From Paenibacillus antri (lineage in GTDB: Bacteria; Bacillota; Bacilli; Paenibacillales; YIM-B00363): DNA of 64,000 bases. The notes under the pieces were generated by a model. That model made no database searches and was not told the origin of the DNA. It saw only the letters and a list, made by a program, of their open reading frames with translations. Numbering within the stretch: position 1 is the stretch's first letter; each line of letters starts with the position of its first letter. The DNA is taken from assembly GCF_005765165.1 (NCBI RefSeq), contig NZ_VCIW01000019.1:62001-126000 (forward strand). The letters run 5' to 3'. Below, in pieces: positions 24,662-33,314 of the stretch. The translations under genes and the position numbers were made by a program.

Positions 24662-25447
24662 ATGTCCTGGATCGAAGCCTTCGTACTCGGACTCATTCAA
24701 GGGTTAACGGAATTTCTCCCGATCAGCAGCACCGGTCATCTCGCGCTCGGGCGCCATGCGTTCGGTCTGCAAGAGGCGGGATTGTTCCTCGACACGATGC
24801 TGCATATCGGCACGCTGGCCGCCGTCGTGTTTTATTATCGCGAGGAGCTGTACGGCATATTGAAAAATCCCCTCGGCAAAGTCAGCCTGCTGCTCGTCGT
24901 CGGCACCATTCCAGCCGTCGTCGTCGGCTACTTGTTCGAGGATTTCTTCGAGGAGATTTCCGTCAGCGGCGCGACGATCGGCTGGGAATTTCTCGCGACG
25001 GGCTTCTTCCTCTGGTTCGCGGACGGGATGCGGAACGGGCGCAAGAAGATGCAAGACCTGACCTATACGGACGCGCTCGTCATCGGCTCGTTCCAGGCCG
25101 GCGCCATTCTTCCGGCGATCTCCCGCTCCGGACTGACGATCGTCGGCGGCCTGATTCGGAAGCTCGACCGCGAAACGGCGGCGTACTTTTCCTTCCTATT
25201 GTCGATCCCGGCCATTCTCGGCGGCATCGTCCTGCAGTCGACGAAGCTGCTGGAGGGCGGCGGCGCGGCCGGCTCCGTCGGCATTCCCGCGCTCATCGTC
25301 GGCTCCGTCGCCTCCGCCGTCTTCGGGTACGTCGCGGTGCGCTGGATGATCGATTTCTTGAAGCGCGGTTCGCTGAAAATTTTCGCCGTCTACGTCTGGG
25401 CGCTCGGCCTCGTCGTCCTCGGCGCGCAGTTCCTCGGCAAGTGGTAA
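24662..25447 (+). CDS. uppP: Undecaprenyl-diphosphatase (BacA/UppP)
   Basis: 261-aa polytopic protein with the UppP signature GLIQGLTEFLPISSTGHL (10-27) and the second motif LPAISRSGLT. It dephosphorylates undecaprenyl diphosphate to recycle the lipid carrier for peptidoglycan and confers bacitracin tolerance when abundant. The ATG follows GGTGGAG. It starts 27 bp after the ECF41 gene and could be co-transcribed with it, although ECF41 control of uppP is not established. Confidence 0.93.
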   Translation: MSWIEAFVLGLIQGLTEFLPISSTGHLALGRHAFGLQEAGLFLDTMLHIGTLAAVVFYYREELYGILKNPLGKVSLLLVVGTIPAVVVGYLFEDFFEEISVSGATIGWEFLATGFFLWFADGMRNGRKKMQDLTYTDALVIGSFQAGAILPAISRSGLTIVGGLIRKLDRETAAYFSFLLSIPAILGGIVLQSTKLLEGGGAAGSVGIPALIVGSVASAVFGYVAVRWMIDFLKRGSLKIFAVYVWALGLVVLGAQFLGKW

Positions 25448-25528
25448 CGCCCGGCGCGGCCTCGAGTTGAACCGCTCCCTCCGCTTCGCTACAATAAGAG
25501 CATTACTTATCGAGGAAGCGGTGGTTTC

Positions 25529-26878
25529 GTGGCAGGTCGAGGTCGCGGACAGCAAGAACGAGGCGGACGCCGGGGCTCCGGCGCCGGACAACAGGAGCGG
25601 ACCGGGCGCCGCGGCGGCGGCGGCGCGGGCGGCGGGCGCGGAAGCGCGTCGTTCGGCGGCGGGCGTCCGCCGCGCGGCGAGGCCGGCCGAACGCGCGACG
25701 CGGCGGGCTCCGGCGGGCGCGGCAGAGGCGCCGGCATGGCGGCTTCGTCCGCCGGCGGAAGGCCGCGAAGCGCGGCGTCGCCCGACGGCGGGTACGGCCG
25801 CGGCGAGCCATCGGCCGGAGCTCGCGGCCGCGGCGGCTCTGGGGCGCGCCGCTCCGAGGCGGGCGTTCGCGGAGACTTCGGGATCCCGGGCTTCGGGGGC
25901 CCCCGCGTTCGCGGCGCCGGCCCAGCCGGTCGCGGCTTCGCGCATGGCGGTTCCGCCCCGCTGCCGTCGGCCGCCGGGCTGCAGCTGAACGCCGCCAAGC
26001 GCAAGGGCGAGTGGCTGGAGCTGAAGCTGCCGGAGTCGTTGGCGGCGGTGCCGCTGAACGGCTTGATGCAGCTGCTGCCGATCCCGGGGAAGGTCGCCGG
26101 GCGGCTCATCTCCGTCAACGGCGTGCAGCGCCAAGGCAAGCTGCTCCGGCTCAAGCTGTTTCCGGAGGAGCGCCCCGAGTTCGACCCGGAATGGATGGAG
26201 CTCAACATCTTGTACGAAGACGACTTCACCCTCGTCGTGAACAAGCCCCCGGGCATGGAGGTCCACCCGAGCGTCAAGGACCAACGCGGGACGCTGGCGC
26301 ATAAGGTCGCCGCGTACTACGACATGACGAACCAGGCATGCCGGGTTCGCCATGTCCACCGGCTCGACAAGGATACGACCGGACCGGTGCTGTACGCGAA
26401 GAACGAGCTCGCGCACTACGTCTTCGACGCGGCGATGCGCGAGAAGCGCATCGAACGCATCTACGCCGCCCTGGCGGAGGGCGTCGTCAAGGACGCGAAA
26501 GGCGTCATCGACGCGCCCATCGGACAAGACCGCCACCACTCCACGCGGCGGCGGGTAAGCGAGACCGGCGAGTCGGCGGTCACGCGGTACGAGGTGATCG
26601 AGCGGTTCGCCGATCACACCCTCGTGCGGCTGCGGCTCGAGACGGGCCGCACGCATCAAATCCGGGTGCATCTGTCGCACCTCGGGCACCCGATCGCCGG
26701 CGACGGCTTGTACGGCGGCCATCGCCCGATCATGCAGCGCCAAGCGCTGCATGGCGAGAAGCTCGTCTGGCCGCATCCGTGGACCGGCGAACGGATGAGC
26801 GTCCACGCGCAGCTGCCCGACGACTTCGCCGCCGCGCTGCGCGCCCTGCGCGACGCGAACGGATACAGCAAGCGATAA
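25529..26878 (+). CDS. RluA-family pseudouridine synthase with ~150-residue Gly/Arg-rich N-terminal extension
   Basis: 449-aa protein. Residues 1-150 are low complexity, rich in RG/RGG, Gly, Ala and Ser. An S4-like region (about 165-210: LNGLMQLLPIPGKVAGRLISVNG) is followed by an RluA catalytic domain with HRLDKDTTG, the catalytic aspartate being D280, and TGRTHQIRVHL. It isomerises uridine in rRNA or tRNA. The GTG start at 25529 is preceded by GAGGAAG. The RGG-like tail is far longer than in usual RluA/RluD proteins (about 300 aa) and may bind RNA. Confidence 0.85.
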   Translation: MAGRGRGQQERGGRRGSGAGQQERTGRRGGGGAGGGRGSASFGGGRPPRGEAGRTRDAAGSGGRGRGAGMAASSAGGRPRSAASPDGGYGRGEPSAGARGRGGSGARRSEAGVRGDFGIPGFGGPRVRGAGPAGRGFAHGGSAPLPSAAGLQLNAAKRKGEWLELKLPESLAAVPLNGLMQLLPIPGKVAGRLISVNGVQRQGKLLRLKLFPEERPEFDPEWMELNILYEDDFTLVVNKPPGMEVHPSVKDQRGTLAHKVAAYYDMTNQACRVRHVHRLDKDTTGPVLYAKNELAHYVFDAAMREKRIERIYAALAEGVVKDAKGVIDAPIGQDRHHSTRRRVSETGESAVTRYEVIERFADHTLVRLRLETGRTHQIRVHLSHLGHPIAGDGLYGGHRPIMQRQALHGEKLVWPHPWTGERMSVHAQLPDDFAAALRALRDANGYSKR

Positions 26879-26882
26879 AAAT

Positions 26883-26908
26883 AACCTCCCGCCGATCGGC
26901 GGGAGGTT
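26883..26908. terminator. Bidirectional intrinsic terminator
   Basis: A perfect palindrome of AACCTCCCGCCGAT and its complement is flanked by A-rich and T-rich sequence on both sides. It serves the pseudouridine synthase gene (plus) and the small membrane protein gene ending at 26917 (minus). Confidence 0.85.
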
Positions 26909-26916
26909 TATTTTGC

Positions 26917-27369
26917 TTACGCCGATCCGCCGCCCATCCGCGCCGCGGCGGCCCGGACTTCGTCGATCAACCGATCGAAGCCGACGGCCACCGCCTCCTT
27001 CAGGTCGGTCACCGCTCGGCCGATGCTTTCGAGCGCGCCCGTCTGCTCTTCGATCGCGGCCGTCTGCTCCTGAATCGACGCGTTCACGCCGGTCACCTCT
27101 TGCGTTAAGCCCGTCAACGCGAAGACGATCGCGCCGACGGCGATCATGAGCGCCAGGACGAGCACCCATCTCTGATTGTACCAAGGCGTCGGCTTCGCAT
27201 GCGTCTCCCTTCTCGGACCGAAGTCCTCCATCGGATACATATAATAACTGCGGTCGTCTTCGATTCGGTAATGTCGATGCGGCGCATCCGGCCGGCGAGG
27301 CGCCGGCGGCAGCCGCTCCTCTCCTGCATCGATCGAATTCGGATTCGGGTTTCTGTTCGGTTCGTTCAT
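26917..27369 (-). CDS. Single-pass membrane protein with C-terminal coiled coil
   Basis: 150-aa hypothetical protein. It has an acidic/Pro/Tyr-rich cytoplasmic N-terminus (about 1-68), one membrane helix (WVLVLALMIAVGAIVFALTG) and an 'EQTAAIEEQTGALESIG' heptad-like coiled coil. The layout recalls methyl-accepting or septum-associated coiled-coil proteins, but no family is recognised. The ATG at 27369 has AAGGAGGAGG upstream; the longer frame to 27993 is a shadow. Confidence 0.72.
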   Translation of the reverse strand: MNEPNRNPNPNSIDAGEERLPPAPRRPDAPHRHYRIEDDRSYYMYPMEDFGPRRETHAKPTPWYNQRWVLVLALMIAVGAIVFALTGLTQEVTGVNASIQEQTAAIEEQTGALESIGRAVTDLKEAVAVGFDRLIDEVRAAAARMGGGSA

Positions 27370-27548
27370 CGCGCATTCCTCCTCCTTCGCCTTGCGATCG
27401 GCGGAATTGCCATAGCGTTCGAGGCGAAGGGCCGTTTTCGGTCGGTCGACGCGAGGTGCGCCGCATAATTGGGCGCTCTTTACAAAAACTATAGAAGGAA
27501 TTCCTTCAAAGGGCTCCCTACATTTCATTTTATGGAGGAGATCCACCG

Positions 27549-27803
27549 ATGAAAAACCAAGGCAACAGCATGCAGTCGCAAAACCCGTTGTCGCAAGCCC
27601 AGCAGTCGCTCGACCATCTGCATAACGCCGTCGCGATGGCGCAGTCGAAGCCGAACGATCAGATGATCCAACAGGCTCAGAATTCCTTAGAAAAGGCGTC
27701 CCGCTCCGTCGACCAAGCCCAATCCGCCGGCAACCCCAACGCTTCGCAGCTGGTGCAAAGCGAGCTGCAAGAAGAGCAAGAAAACCTGCAATCGCTCCAA
27801 TAA
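27549..27803 (+). CDS. Small Gln/Ser/Asn-rich coiled-coil protein
   Basis: 84-aa hydrophilic protein, about one-fifth glutamine, with helical heptads (SLDHLHNAVAMAQ, SLEKASRSVDQAQ) and no cysteine or membrane segment. The composition is typical of small spore or biofilm-associated proteins in Paenibacillaceae, but no family is recognised. The ATG is preceded by TGGAGGAG. A 14-bp perfect palindrome (GAAGGAATTCCTTC, 27494-27507) lies 41 bp upstream and might be an operator. Confidence 0.75.
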   Translation: MKNQGNSMQSQNPLSQAQQSLDHLHNAVAMAQSKPNDQMIQQAQNSLEKASRSVDQAQSAGNPNASQLVQSELQEEQENLQSLQ

Positions 27804-27805
27804 AA

Positions 27806-27848
27806 CAGAGGGACTTCGACGGTACGCCGTCGAAGTCCCTCTTTCTTC
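27806..27848 (+). terminator. Intrinsic terminator of the small Gln-rich gene
   Basis: A 16-bp stem from AGAGGGACTTCGACGG to its complement, with a TACG loop, is followed by TTTCTTCT right after the stop codon. Confidence 0.85.
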
Positions 27849-27901
27849 TCTGGCGTTCCGAGCCGCTCCTCCGGTAAACTGGAAGAAAGGAGCGATGAAG
27901 C

Positions 27902-28753
27902 ATGCCGACGTGGAAGCACGCCGCCGCCCGGGTATGGAACGGCTGGAAGCGCCGCAGGGTGCTGTCCTGGTTCCGCCCCGGCGCGGTCGTCAAGGGACGG
28001 TATACGATCGTTAAGCCGATCGGCGAAGGCAGCTACGGCCTCGCCTACTTGTGCAGAGACCGCCGCGCGGGAGACCGGCCGTGCGTGCTGAAGCATGTCC
28101 AGCCGCTGCGCGGCGGCGCGCTCCGCACGGAAGCGGTATACAGCCTGGAGACCGCGATGCTGGAACGGCTGAGCCACCCCTCGGTGCCGCGTCTGTTGGA
28201 TCGCTTCCGATACCGCGGCGCGTTCTGCTTCGCGATGGAATACGTACCCGGCCTTAGTCTCGAGAAGCTGTTGTTCGAGGAGGAACGGACGTTCACCGAA
28301 GCGGAAGCTTTGCTGCTGCTTCGGCGGCTGATCGACGTCGTGGCCGATATCCATGCGGCGGGCATCGTCCATCGCGACATCCGGATCGCCAACGTCATCG
28401 TAGACGGCGAGCGCGTGCACTTGATCGATTTCGGGCTGGCTCGCGATCTAGCGCCCGGAACGCCGGATCCCGTGCCGGACGACGTTCTGGACGACGATCC
28501 GATGGAGAAGAAACTCCGGCGGCGCGTCGACGTGACGAGCGATTTTTACGCGATGGGGCACCTGCTTCTTTTTCTGCTATACAGCTCATATCCCGAAACC
28601 CGCGAGGAGCGCAGCTGGGAAGAAGAACTCGCTGGACTCGCCCCGGAAACGAAAAGGCTGCTCCGCCGATCGCTCATGACGGAACAGCCTTACGCCTCTG
28701 CCGAGGAGCTGCGCGACGACTTGGACGCCGCGATCCGCGCCTCCGCGCATTAA
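27902..28753 (+). CDS. Soluble Hanks-type Ser/Thr protein kinase
   Basis: 283-aa kinase with the standard motifs: P-loop GEGSYG (41-46), VAIK-type lysine K64, HRD 157-159 followed by N164, and DFG 176-178. No PASTA or membrane segment follows, so it is cytoplasmic and lacks the cell-wall sensor of PrkC. Activation loop and C-lobe look complete, so it is probably active. The ATG follows AAAGGAG. No cognate phosphatase is nearby; substrates unknown. Confidence 0.85.
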   Translation: MPTWKHAAARVWNGWKRRRVLSWFRPGAVVKGRYTIVKPIGEGSYGLAYLCRDRRAGDRPCVLKHVQPLRGGALRTEAVYSLETAMLERLSHPSVPRLLDRFRYRGAFCFAMEYVPGLSLEKLLFEEERTFTEAEALLLLRRLIDVVADIHAAGIVHRDIRIANVIVDGERVHLIDFGLARDLAPGTPDPVPDDVLDDDPMEKKLRRRVDVTSDFYAMGHLLLFLLYSSYPETREERSWEEELAGLAPETKRLLRRSLMTEQPYASAEELRDDLDAAIRASAH

Positions 28754-28945
28754 TTAACTGCTGTAGCTGGAATATCCCTTCTTCTTGTAGTAGCCGTGGC
28801 CGTATTGATTGTGCTTCGGGGGTACCCCGTACGTCGGCTTATGGAAATGATCGCTGCTGCTAAACTTCTTATATCCGCCGTAGTGCGGTCCGTGATGCTT
28901 CTTGTGCGAGGACGAGAGAAGCGTCTTCAACAATCTCTTCAACAT
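28754..28945 (-). CDS. Small His/Tyr/Lys/Ser-rich protein (possible spore-coat type)
   Basis: 63-aa basic protein dominated by His, Tyr, Gly, Lys and Ser (KKHHGPHYGGYKKF, YGHGYYKKKGYSSYSS), resembling small tyrosine-rich spore coat proteins in composition only. TAGGAGGG lies upstream of the ATG. It is tail-to-tail with the kinase gene, with no gap. Function not assignable. Confidence 0.65.
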   Translation of the reverse strand: MLKRLLKTLLSSSHKKHHGPHYGGYKKFSSSDHFHKPTYGVPPKHNQYGHGYYKKKGYSSYSS

Positions 28946-29077
28946 CGTCGAGCCCTCCTAGCCTTTTGATTACTTATACGAGAGGTCCTCTTGTCCGGTT
29001 GCGTTTCCCGAACGACTTTGGTACGTTGACACTATCGAACAATCCCGCTACGGCGCGAGCGAAAGGAAGCTGATCCG

Positions 29078-29557
29078 ATGTCCGTATACGATTTCAGCGC
29101 GAGAACGATTCGAGGCGAAGAGCGCTCGATGTCCGACTATCGCGGCAAGGTGCTGCTCATCGTCAACACCGCCAGCGAATGCGGCTTCACCCCGCAATAC
29201 AAGGGCCTTCAGGAGCTTTACGAGAAATACCGCGACGCGGGCCTGGAAATTCTCGGCTTCCCTTGCAACCAATTCGGCGGGCAGGAGCCGGGCGACGAGG
29301 CGGCGATCGCCGGCTTCTGCGAGACGAACTTCGGCGTGACGTTCCCGTTGTTCGCGAAGGTCGACGTGAACGGCGACGACGCGCATCCGCTGTTCAAGTA
29401 TTTGACCAAACAGGCGCCCGGCATTCTCGGCACGAGGTCGATCAAGTGGAACTTCACGAAGTTCCTCGTCGACCGCGAAGGCAACGTCGTAACGCGCTTC
29501 GCGTCCACCGACAAGCCGGAAGACTTGGAACGCGATATTCAGAAATATTTGGGGTAA
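29078..29557 (+). CDS. Glutathione peroxidase family protein (thioredoxin-type peroxidase)
   Basis: 159-aa GPx-family enzyme with peroxidatic C35 (NTASECG), glutamine in FGGQEPG, and tryptophan in KWNFTKF. A cysteine at C81 (GFCETNFGV) corresponds to the resolving cysteine of thioredoxin-dependent GPx, so it probably reduces peroxides with thioredoxin, not glutathione. The ATG follows AAAGGAAG. Monocistronic, convergent with fdhD. Confidence 0.92.
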   Translation: MSVYDFSARTIRGEERSMSDYRGKVLLIVNTASECGFTPQYKGLQELYEKYRDAGLEILGFPCNQFGGQEPGDEAAIAGFCETNFGVTFPLFAKVDVNGDDAHPLFKYLTKQAPGILGTRSIKWNFTKFLVDREGNVVTRFASTDKPEDLERDIQKYLG

Positions 29558-29565
29558 CCCTCTCC

Positions 29566-30393
29566 CTACTCCCGGATCCGATGCGGGTGCGAGTACACGT
29601 TCAGCGACGCCCCTCGAACGAAGCCGACGGCCGTAATGCCGAGGTCGCGCGCGAGCTCGACGGCGAGCGTCGTCGGCGCCGACTTCGACAGGACGACGCC
29701 GGCGCCGAGCTTCGCGACCTTCAGGACGACCTCGGAGGAGAGGCGGCCGCTGAACGCGACGATCGCGTCCCGCGTCGGGAGGTTCTCGAGCAGGCAGCGC
29801 CCGTACAGCTTATCGAGGGCGTTGTGGCGGCCGATATCGGATCTCGCGAGCAGCAACCGATCCGGCGAGCACAGCGCCGCGTTATGCAAGCCGCCCGTCC
29901 GCCGGAACGCCTCCGACGCGTCCTCGAGCTCGCGCAGCCGGTCGACGCACTGCCGCACGGTCAGCTTCACGGGGCTGGTCGACGTACGCGCGGCGCGGGC
30001 GTCGTTCACGAAGTAGAATTGGCGGCTCTTGCCGCAGCAGGAGCCGATGAACCGTTTCGAGACGGCGTCCTTGCCGGCGGCGCGCGGATTGCGCAGCTGG
30101 ACGCGAGCGAAGCCGGAGACGGGGTCGATCGCGAGCGACGCGACCTCGTCCGCCCGGCGGATGATGCCTTCGGACGCCAAGAAGCCATACGTAAGCTCCT
30201 CCAGGTCGCTCGGCGTGCACACCATCGTGGCGAACTCCGCGCCGTCGAGCAGGATCGTCAGCGGCCGTTCGACCGCGATCCAATCCTCCGTCTCGCGGAA
30301 GCCGGAGACGTCGTAGCGCACGACGGCGCGCCGCTCCGCCGCGTCCGCGTCCACGGAGGCGTAAGCGTCGTCGTGAATCTCTCCGTTTTCCAT
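29566..30393 (-). CDS. fdhD: Formate dehydrogenase accessory sulfurtransferase FdhD
   Basis: 275-aa FdhD, which delivers sulfur to the molybdenum cofactor of formate dehydrogenases. The paired cysteines C119-C120 are in GSCCGKS; DIGRHNALDKLYG and a C-terminal VYSHPHRI are conserved. The ATG at 30393 lies 5 bp after the fdhF-like stop, so the two are co-transcribed and matched in function. The ribosome site is weak (GAGCGGG), suggesting translational coupling. Confidence 0.92.
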   Translation of the reverse strand: MENGEIHDDAYASVDADAAERRAVVRYDVSGFRETEDWIAVERPLTILLDGAEFATMVCTPSDLEELTYGFLASEGIIRRADEVASLAIDPVSGFARVQLRNPRAAGKDAVSKRFIGSCCGKSRQFYFVNDARAARTSTSPVKLTVRQCVDRLRELEDASEAFRRTGGLHNAALCSPDRLLLARSDIGRHNALDKLYGRCLLENLPTRDAIVAFSGRLSSEVVLKVAKLGAGVVLSKSAPTTLAVELARDLGITAVGFVRGASLNVYSHPHRIRE

Positions 30394-30398
30394 CCCGC

Positions 30399-32750
30399 TC
30401 AGCTCACTTCCGTCTCCAAGTCTTCGATCCGCTTCTCCGCGTACCGCATGTCTTTCCCTGCATGATAAGCGTCCGCCTTCTCCAATGCGACGGTCGTATT
30501 GTATTCCGGAATGCCGGCATGCGGCTCGTATACGCCCTTCGGCAGCAGCGCGTTGCCTTCCGGCCAATAGACGGCGAGGTTGCCCGGCCGCGTGTCGGCG
30601 AGCTTCGCCCGGCCGTGGAAGACGCCGTAGCGGTTATGGAGCACGACGCCGTCGCCGTCGGCGATGCCGCGAGCCGCCGCGTCGGACGGATGGAGCAGCA
30701 CGTCGCGGCGGTCGGCGGCGTTGAAGGGATCCTTCTCTCCGTAGATCATCGAATTGAACTGCTTGCCGCGACGGGTCGTGAGGAAGTAACGGCCTTCCTC
30801 CCGCCGCGTCTCTGGCAGCGCGATCGGCAGCAGACGCCCCCGGCCGTCGGCTGTCGGGCAGACGCCGTCCTCGCACAGCCACGCGCCGCCCCATTGGAAG
30901 ACGTCGCCCTTGCGGCGCAGATGCTGAATGCCGTCGTACGACGGGTTCGCGAGCGCGATCTCCGCTCGGATCGCCTCCGCCGACGCGAAGGCGACGCGCT
31001 CGGCTTCCTCCGGCTTCACCCGACGCGCCAGATCCACGTAAATCCGCCACTCGGCGCGCGCTTCCTCGATGCGCGGGCCTTCGATTTCCGGAGAGAAATA
31101 CACCATCCGCTCCGTCGACGTGGACGTACCGCCGCCCGGCTGCTCGTATCGCGTCATCGCCGGCAGCACGATGACCTCTTCGCGCGCATCGACCAAGGTG
31201 GACGTATTCAAGATGATGTCCTGGTGCACCCGCAGGTCGACGTTCTCGAGACAGCGGCGCACGAAGTCCGGATCGGGCATCGTCTCGAGGAAGTTGCCGC
31301 CCGACGTATAGAAGATGCGCAGCTTTCGCGCGTCGTCGTCGGGAAGGGCCGCGTTTTCTAAGGACACGCCTACGATATCGCCCTGCCACCGCGGCAGCCG
31401 GAAGCCCCAGAGCTTCTCGATGCGCTCGATCGTCGCCGGGTCCCACTCGCCGCCCGGCAGCGAGAACGGGTCCGCCCCCATCTCCCCGGACCCCTGCACG
31501 CCGGAATGCCCGCGGATCGGCATGACGCCGCAATGCTTGCGCCCGAGGAAGCCGCGCAGCATCGCCAGATTCGCCACCTGCGAGATGTTGTCGGTGCCGA
31601 ACCGATGCTGCGTGAGGCCCATCGACCAGACGAACACGCCGGAGCGCGACCGCGCCAGCAGCTCGGCGAATTCGCGCATGCGCGAGCGCGTCATGCCCGC
31701 GGACGCTTCCAGCGCCGACCAATCCAGCGCCTTGACATGCGCCTGCAGCGCCTCGAGGCCGGTCGTATGCGCCTCGACGAACGCGCGGTCGACCGCCGAC
31801 CCCGGACGCTCCGCCTCCATCTCGAACCACGTCTTCATGACGCCGTTCATGAACGCGATATCGCCGCCGATGTTGACCTGATACACGTCGTCGACGAGCT
31901 TCGTGCCGAACAAGGCGCTCTCCGGGATCGACGGGATCCAATACTTTTCCATAGAAGGCTCGCGGTACGGGTTGATCATAACGATCTTGGTCCCTTGCCG
32001 CTTCGCCGCGTACAAATACTTCGTCGACACCGGCTGATTGTTCGCCGCCACCGACCCCCAGAACACGACGACGTCGGATCCGATCCAATCCGAATAGCTG
32101 CAGCTCGACGCGCCGATGCCGAGCGACCGCTTCAGCGCCGTCTTGCTCGGCGAGTGGCAGATGCGCGAGGCGTTGTCGATGTTGTTCACGCCAAGAAATC
32201 TAGCGACCTTCGCGGCGGTATAGTACACTTCATTCGTGATGCCCCGCGCCGTCAGGAAGAACGCCGTCTGCTTCGGGTGCGTGCGCTTCATCTTCGCCGC
32301 GATTCGATCCATCGCTTCGTCCCACGACACCCGGGAGAACGTCCGCTCCCCCTTGCGCCGCAGCAGCGGATACGGGATGCGCCCGAGCCGGCGCAGCTCC
32401 GCGCTGTCGAGCTTCCGCAGCTCGTCGATGTCTTGGTGCAAGACGTCCGGTTGGATCGCCGGCATCGTGTTCAGCCGCAGCACGTTCAGCCGCGTCGTGC
32501 ACAGATGCGGGCCCGCGAGCGTCCGATCCTTCAAGCCCGCCACGCCGAGCGCGCAGCCGTCGCAGACGCCCTGCGTCAAGATGCGCGCCGCGTACCCTAG
32601 ATTGTCCCGATTGTCCCAAGCGACCTTCAACGTCTCGCGAATATGCGCGGGCTTCACCTTCCCGAGCCCGAACGGCACCGGACTGACCCACAGCCGCGGG
32701 TCCGGAGCGAAGGGAAGCTTCTGCGGCCCGTCGTGTTTCGTTTTCCCCAT
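30399..32750 (-). CDS. FdhF/YdeP-family molybdopterin oxidoreductase (formate dehydrogenase-like)
   Basis: 783-aa molybdopterin enzyme. C63 and C66 in GVCDGCALG are part of an N-terminal Fe-S or cysteine site, the Mo ligand region is SRICHSPS (C198), and a C-terminal molydopterin-dinucleotide-binding domain includes VLLHPSDAAARGI. The ligand is cysteine, not selenocysteine. It belongs to the YdeP/FdhF alpha-subunit group whose physiological electron acceptor is often unclear. The ATG at 32750 follows GGGAGG. It is co-transcribed with fdhD. An intrinsic-terminator-like hairpin lies just upstream. Confidence 0.9.
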   Translation of the reverse strand: MGKTKHDGPQKLPFAPDPRLWVSPVPFGLGKVKPAHIRETLKVAWDNRDNLGYAARILTQGVCDGCALGVAGLKDRTLAGPHLCTTRLNVLRLNTMPAIQPDVLHQDIDELRKLDSAELRRLGRIPYPLLRRKGERTFSRVSWDEAMDRIAAKMKRTHPKQTAFFLTARGITNEVYYTAAKVARFLGVNNIDNASRICHSPSKTALKRSLGIGASSCSYSDWIGSDVVVFWGSVAANNQPVSTKYLYAAKRQGTKIVMINPYREPSMEKYWIPSIPESALFGTKLVDDVYQVNIGGDIAFMNGVMKTWFEMEAERPGSAVDRAFVEAHTTGLEALQAHVKALDWSALEASAGMTRSRMREFAELLARSRSGVFVWSMGLTQHRFGTDNISQVANLAMLRGFLGRKHCGVMPIRGHSGVQGSGEMGADPFSLPGGEWDPATIERIEKLWGFRLPRWQGDIVGVSLENAALPDDDARKLRIFYTSGGNFLETMPDPDFVRRCLENVDLRVHQDIILNTSTLVDAREEVIVLPAMTRYEQPGGGTSTSTERMVYFSPEIEGPRIEEARAEWRIYVDLARRVKPEEAERVAFASAEAIRAEIALANPSYDGIQHLRRKGDVFQWGGAWLCEDGVCPTADGRGRLLPIALPETRREEGRYFLTTRRGKQFNSMIYGEKDPFNAADRRDVLLHPSDAAARGIADGDGVVLHNRYGVFHGRAKLADTRPGNLAVYWPEGNALLPKGVYEPHAGIPEYNTTVALEKADAYHAGKDMRYAEKRIEDLETEVS

Positions 32751-32779
32751 GATTGGATTTCCTCCCTTAAAAAACATCC

Positions 32780-32836
32780 GAAAAACGCAAAAACCGCGCA
32801 CGAAACCATCCCGGTTGGGAACGGCCGTGAGCGGTT
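32780..32836 (-). promoter_or_regulatory. Terminator-like hairpin directly upstream of fdhF (possible attenuator)
   Basis: On the minus strand AACCGC-T-CACG...CGTG-C-GCGGTT (32792-32836) is followed by TTTTTGCGTTTTT. The T-tract ends only about 30 bp before the fdhF-like ATG, leaving room for the ribosome site but not for a promoter. Transcription of fdhF from upstream would have to read through it. Confidence 0.55.
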
Positions 32837-32877
32837 AGTCTAGAGCAGGATCGCTGCCAAGTGCCAACCTTACGGAT

Positions 32878-33240
32878 TCAACCTCTGCCGAACTTCTCTT
32901 CGATATTCGCGTCGAACACGAATACGGACATGCCGAAATCCTTCTCGATGTCGATGTCGACGAACAGGTCCACGAGCTTCGCGCCCAGGAACGCCTCCAT
33001 CTCGACTGGAGGATGCTTGCGGTACAGCTGCTTCACCATCTCGGTACGGGCCGCGCGGAGCATCGGCTTCCCCTCGTCGTGCTCGGCGATGAACTTCTCC
33101 ACCGGCGACAGGTTGCCTTCCATCTCGCAGATCGCCCACTGCTTGCAGAACGTCGTCCGGATGTGCCCGGGACCCTTCCCCATATGCCGCTTGCGAAACG
33201 CGCGCACCAGATTGCTGAACTCAGCTTCGTATTTATTCAT
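32878..33240 (-). CDS. DUF2294 domain-containing protein
   Basis: 120-aa protein with the DUF2294 pattern: FRKRHMGKGPGHIRTTF, EGNLSPVEKFIAEHDEGK and a C-terminal DIDIEKDFGMSVFVFD. DUF2294 genes often accompany formate dehydrogenase or hydrogenase genes, as here with fdhF-fdhD downstream. Function unknown. The ATG follows GAGAGGCT. Confidence 0.85.
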   Translation of the reverse strand: MNKYEAEFSNLVRAFRKRHMGKGPGHIRTTFCKQWAICEMEGNLSPVEKFIAEHDEGKPMLRAARTEMVKQLYRKHPPVEMEAFLGAKLVDLFVDIDIEKDFGMSVFVFDANIEEKFGRG

Positions 33241-33314
33241 CGGAATCAGCCTCTCATGTCAGCATTATCTTAGCATGAGAGCGATTGCATGACAACGGGT
33301 AAGGCTCGCCTCTT

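Noticed and set aside
26371-27993. Long minus-strand ORFs across the pseudouridine synthase and small-protein genes
   Set aside because: Frames are low-complexity shadows; only the part from ATG 27369 has a ribosome site and a plausible membrane protein.
30399-32750. Selenocysteine formate dehydrogenase
   Set aside because: The catalytic position in SRICHSPS is an ordinary cysteine codon and no in-frame TGA is needed.
32780-32836. Molybdenum-cofactor riboswitch upstream of fdhF
   Set aside because: Only one simple hairpin is visible; the multi-stem Moco aptamer could not be drawn, so I call it attenuator-like only.
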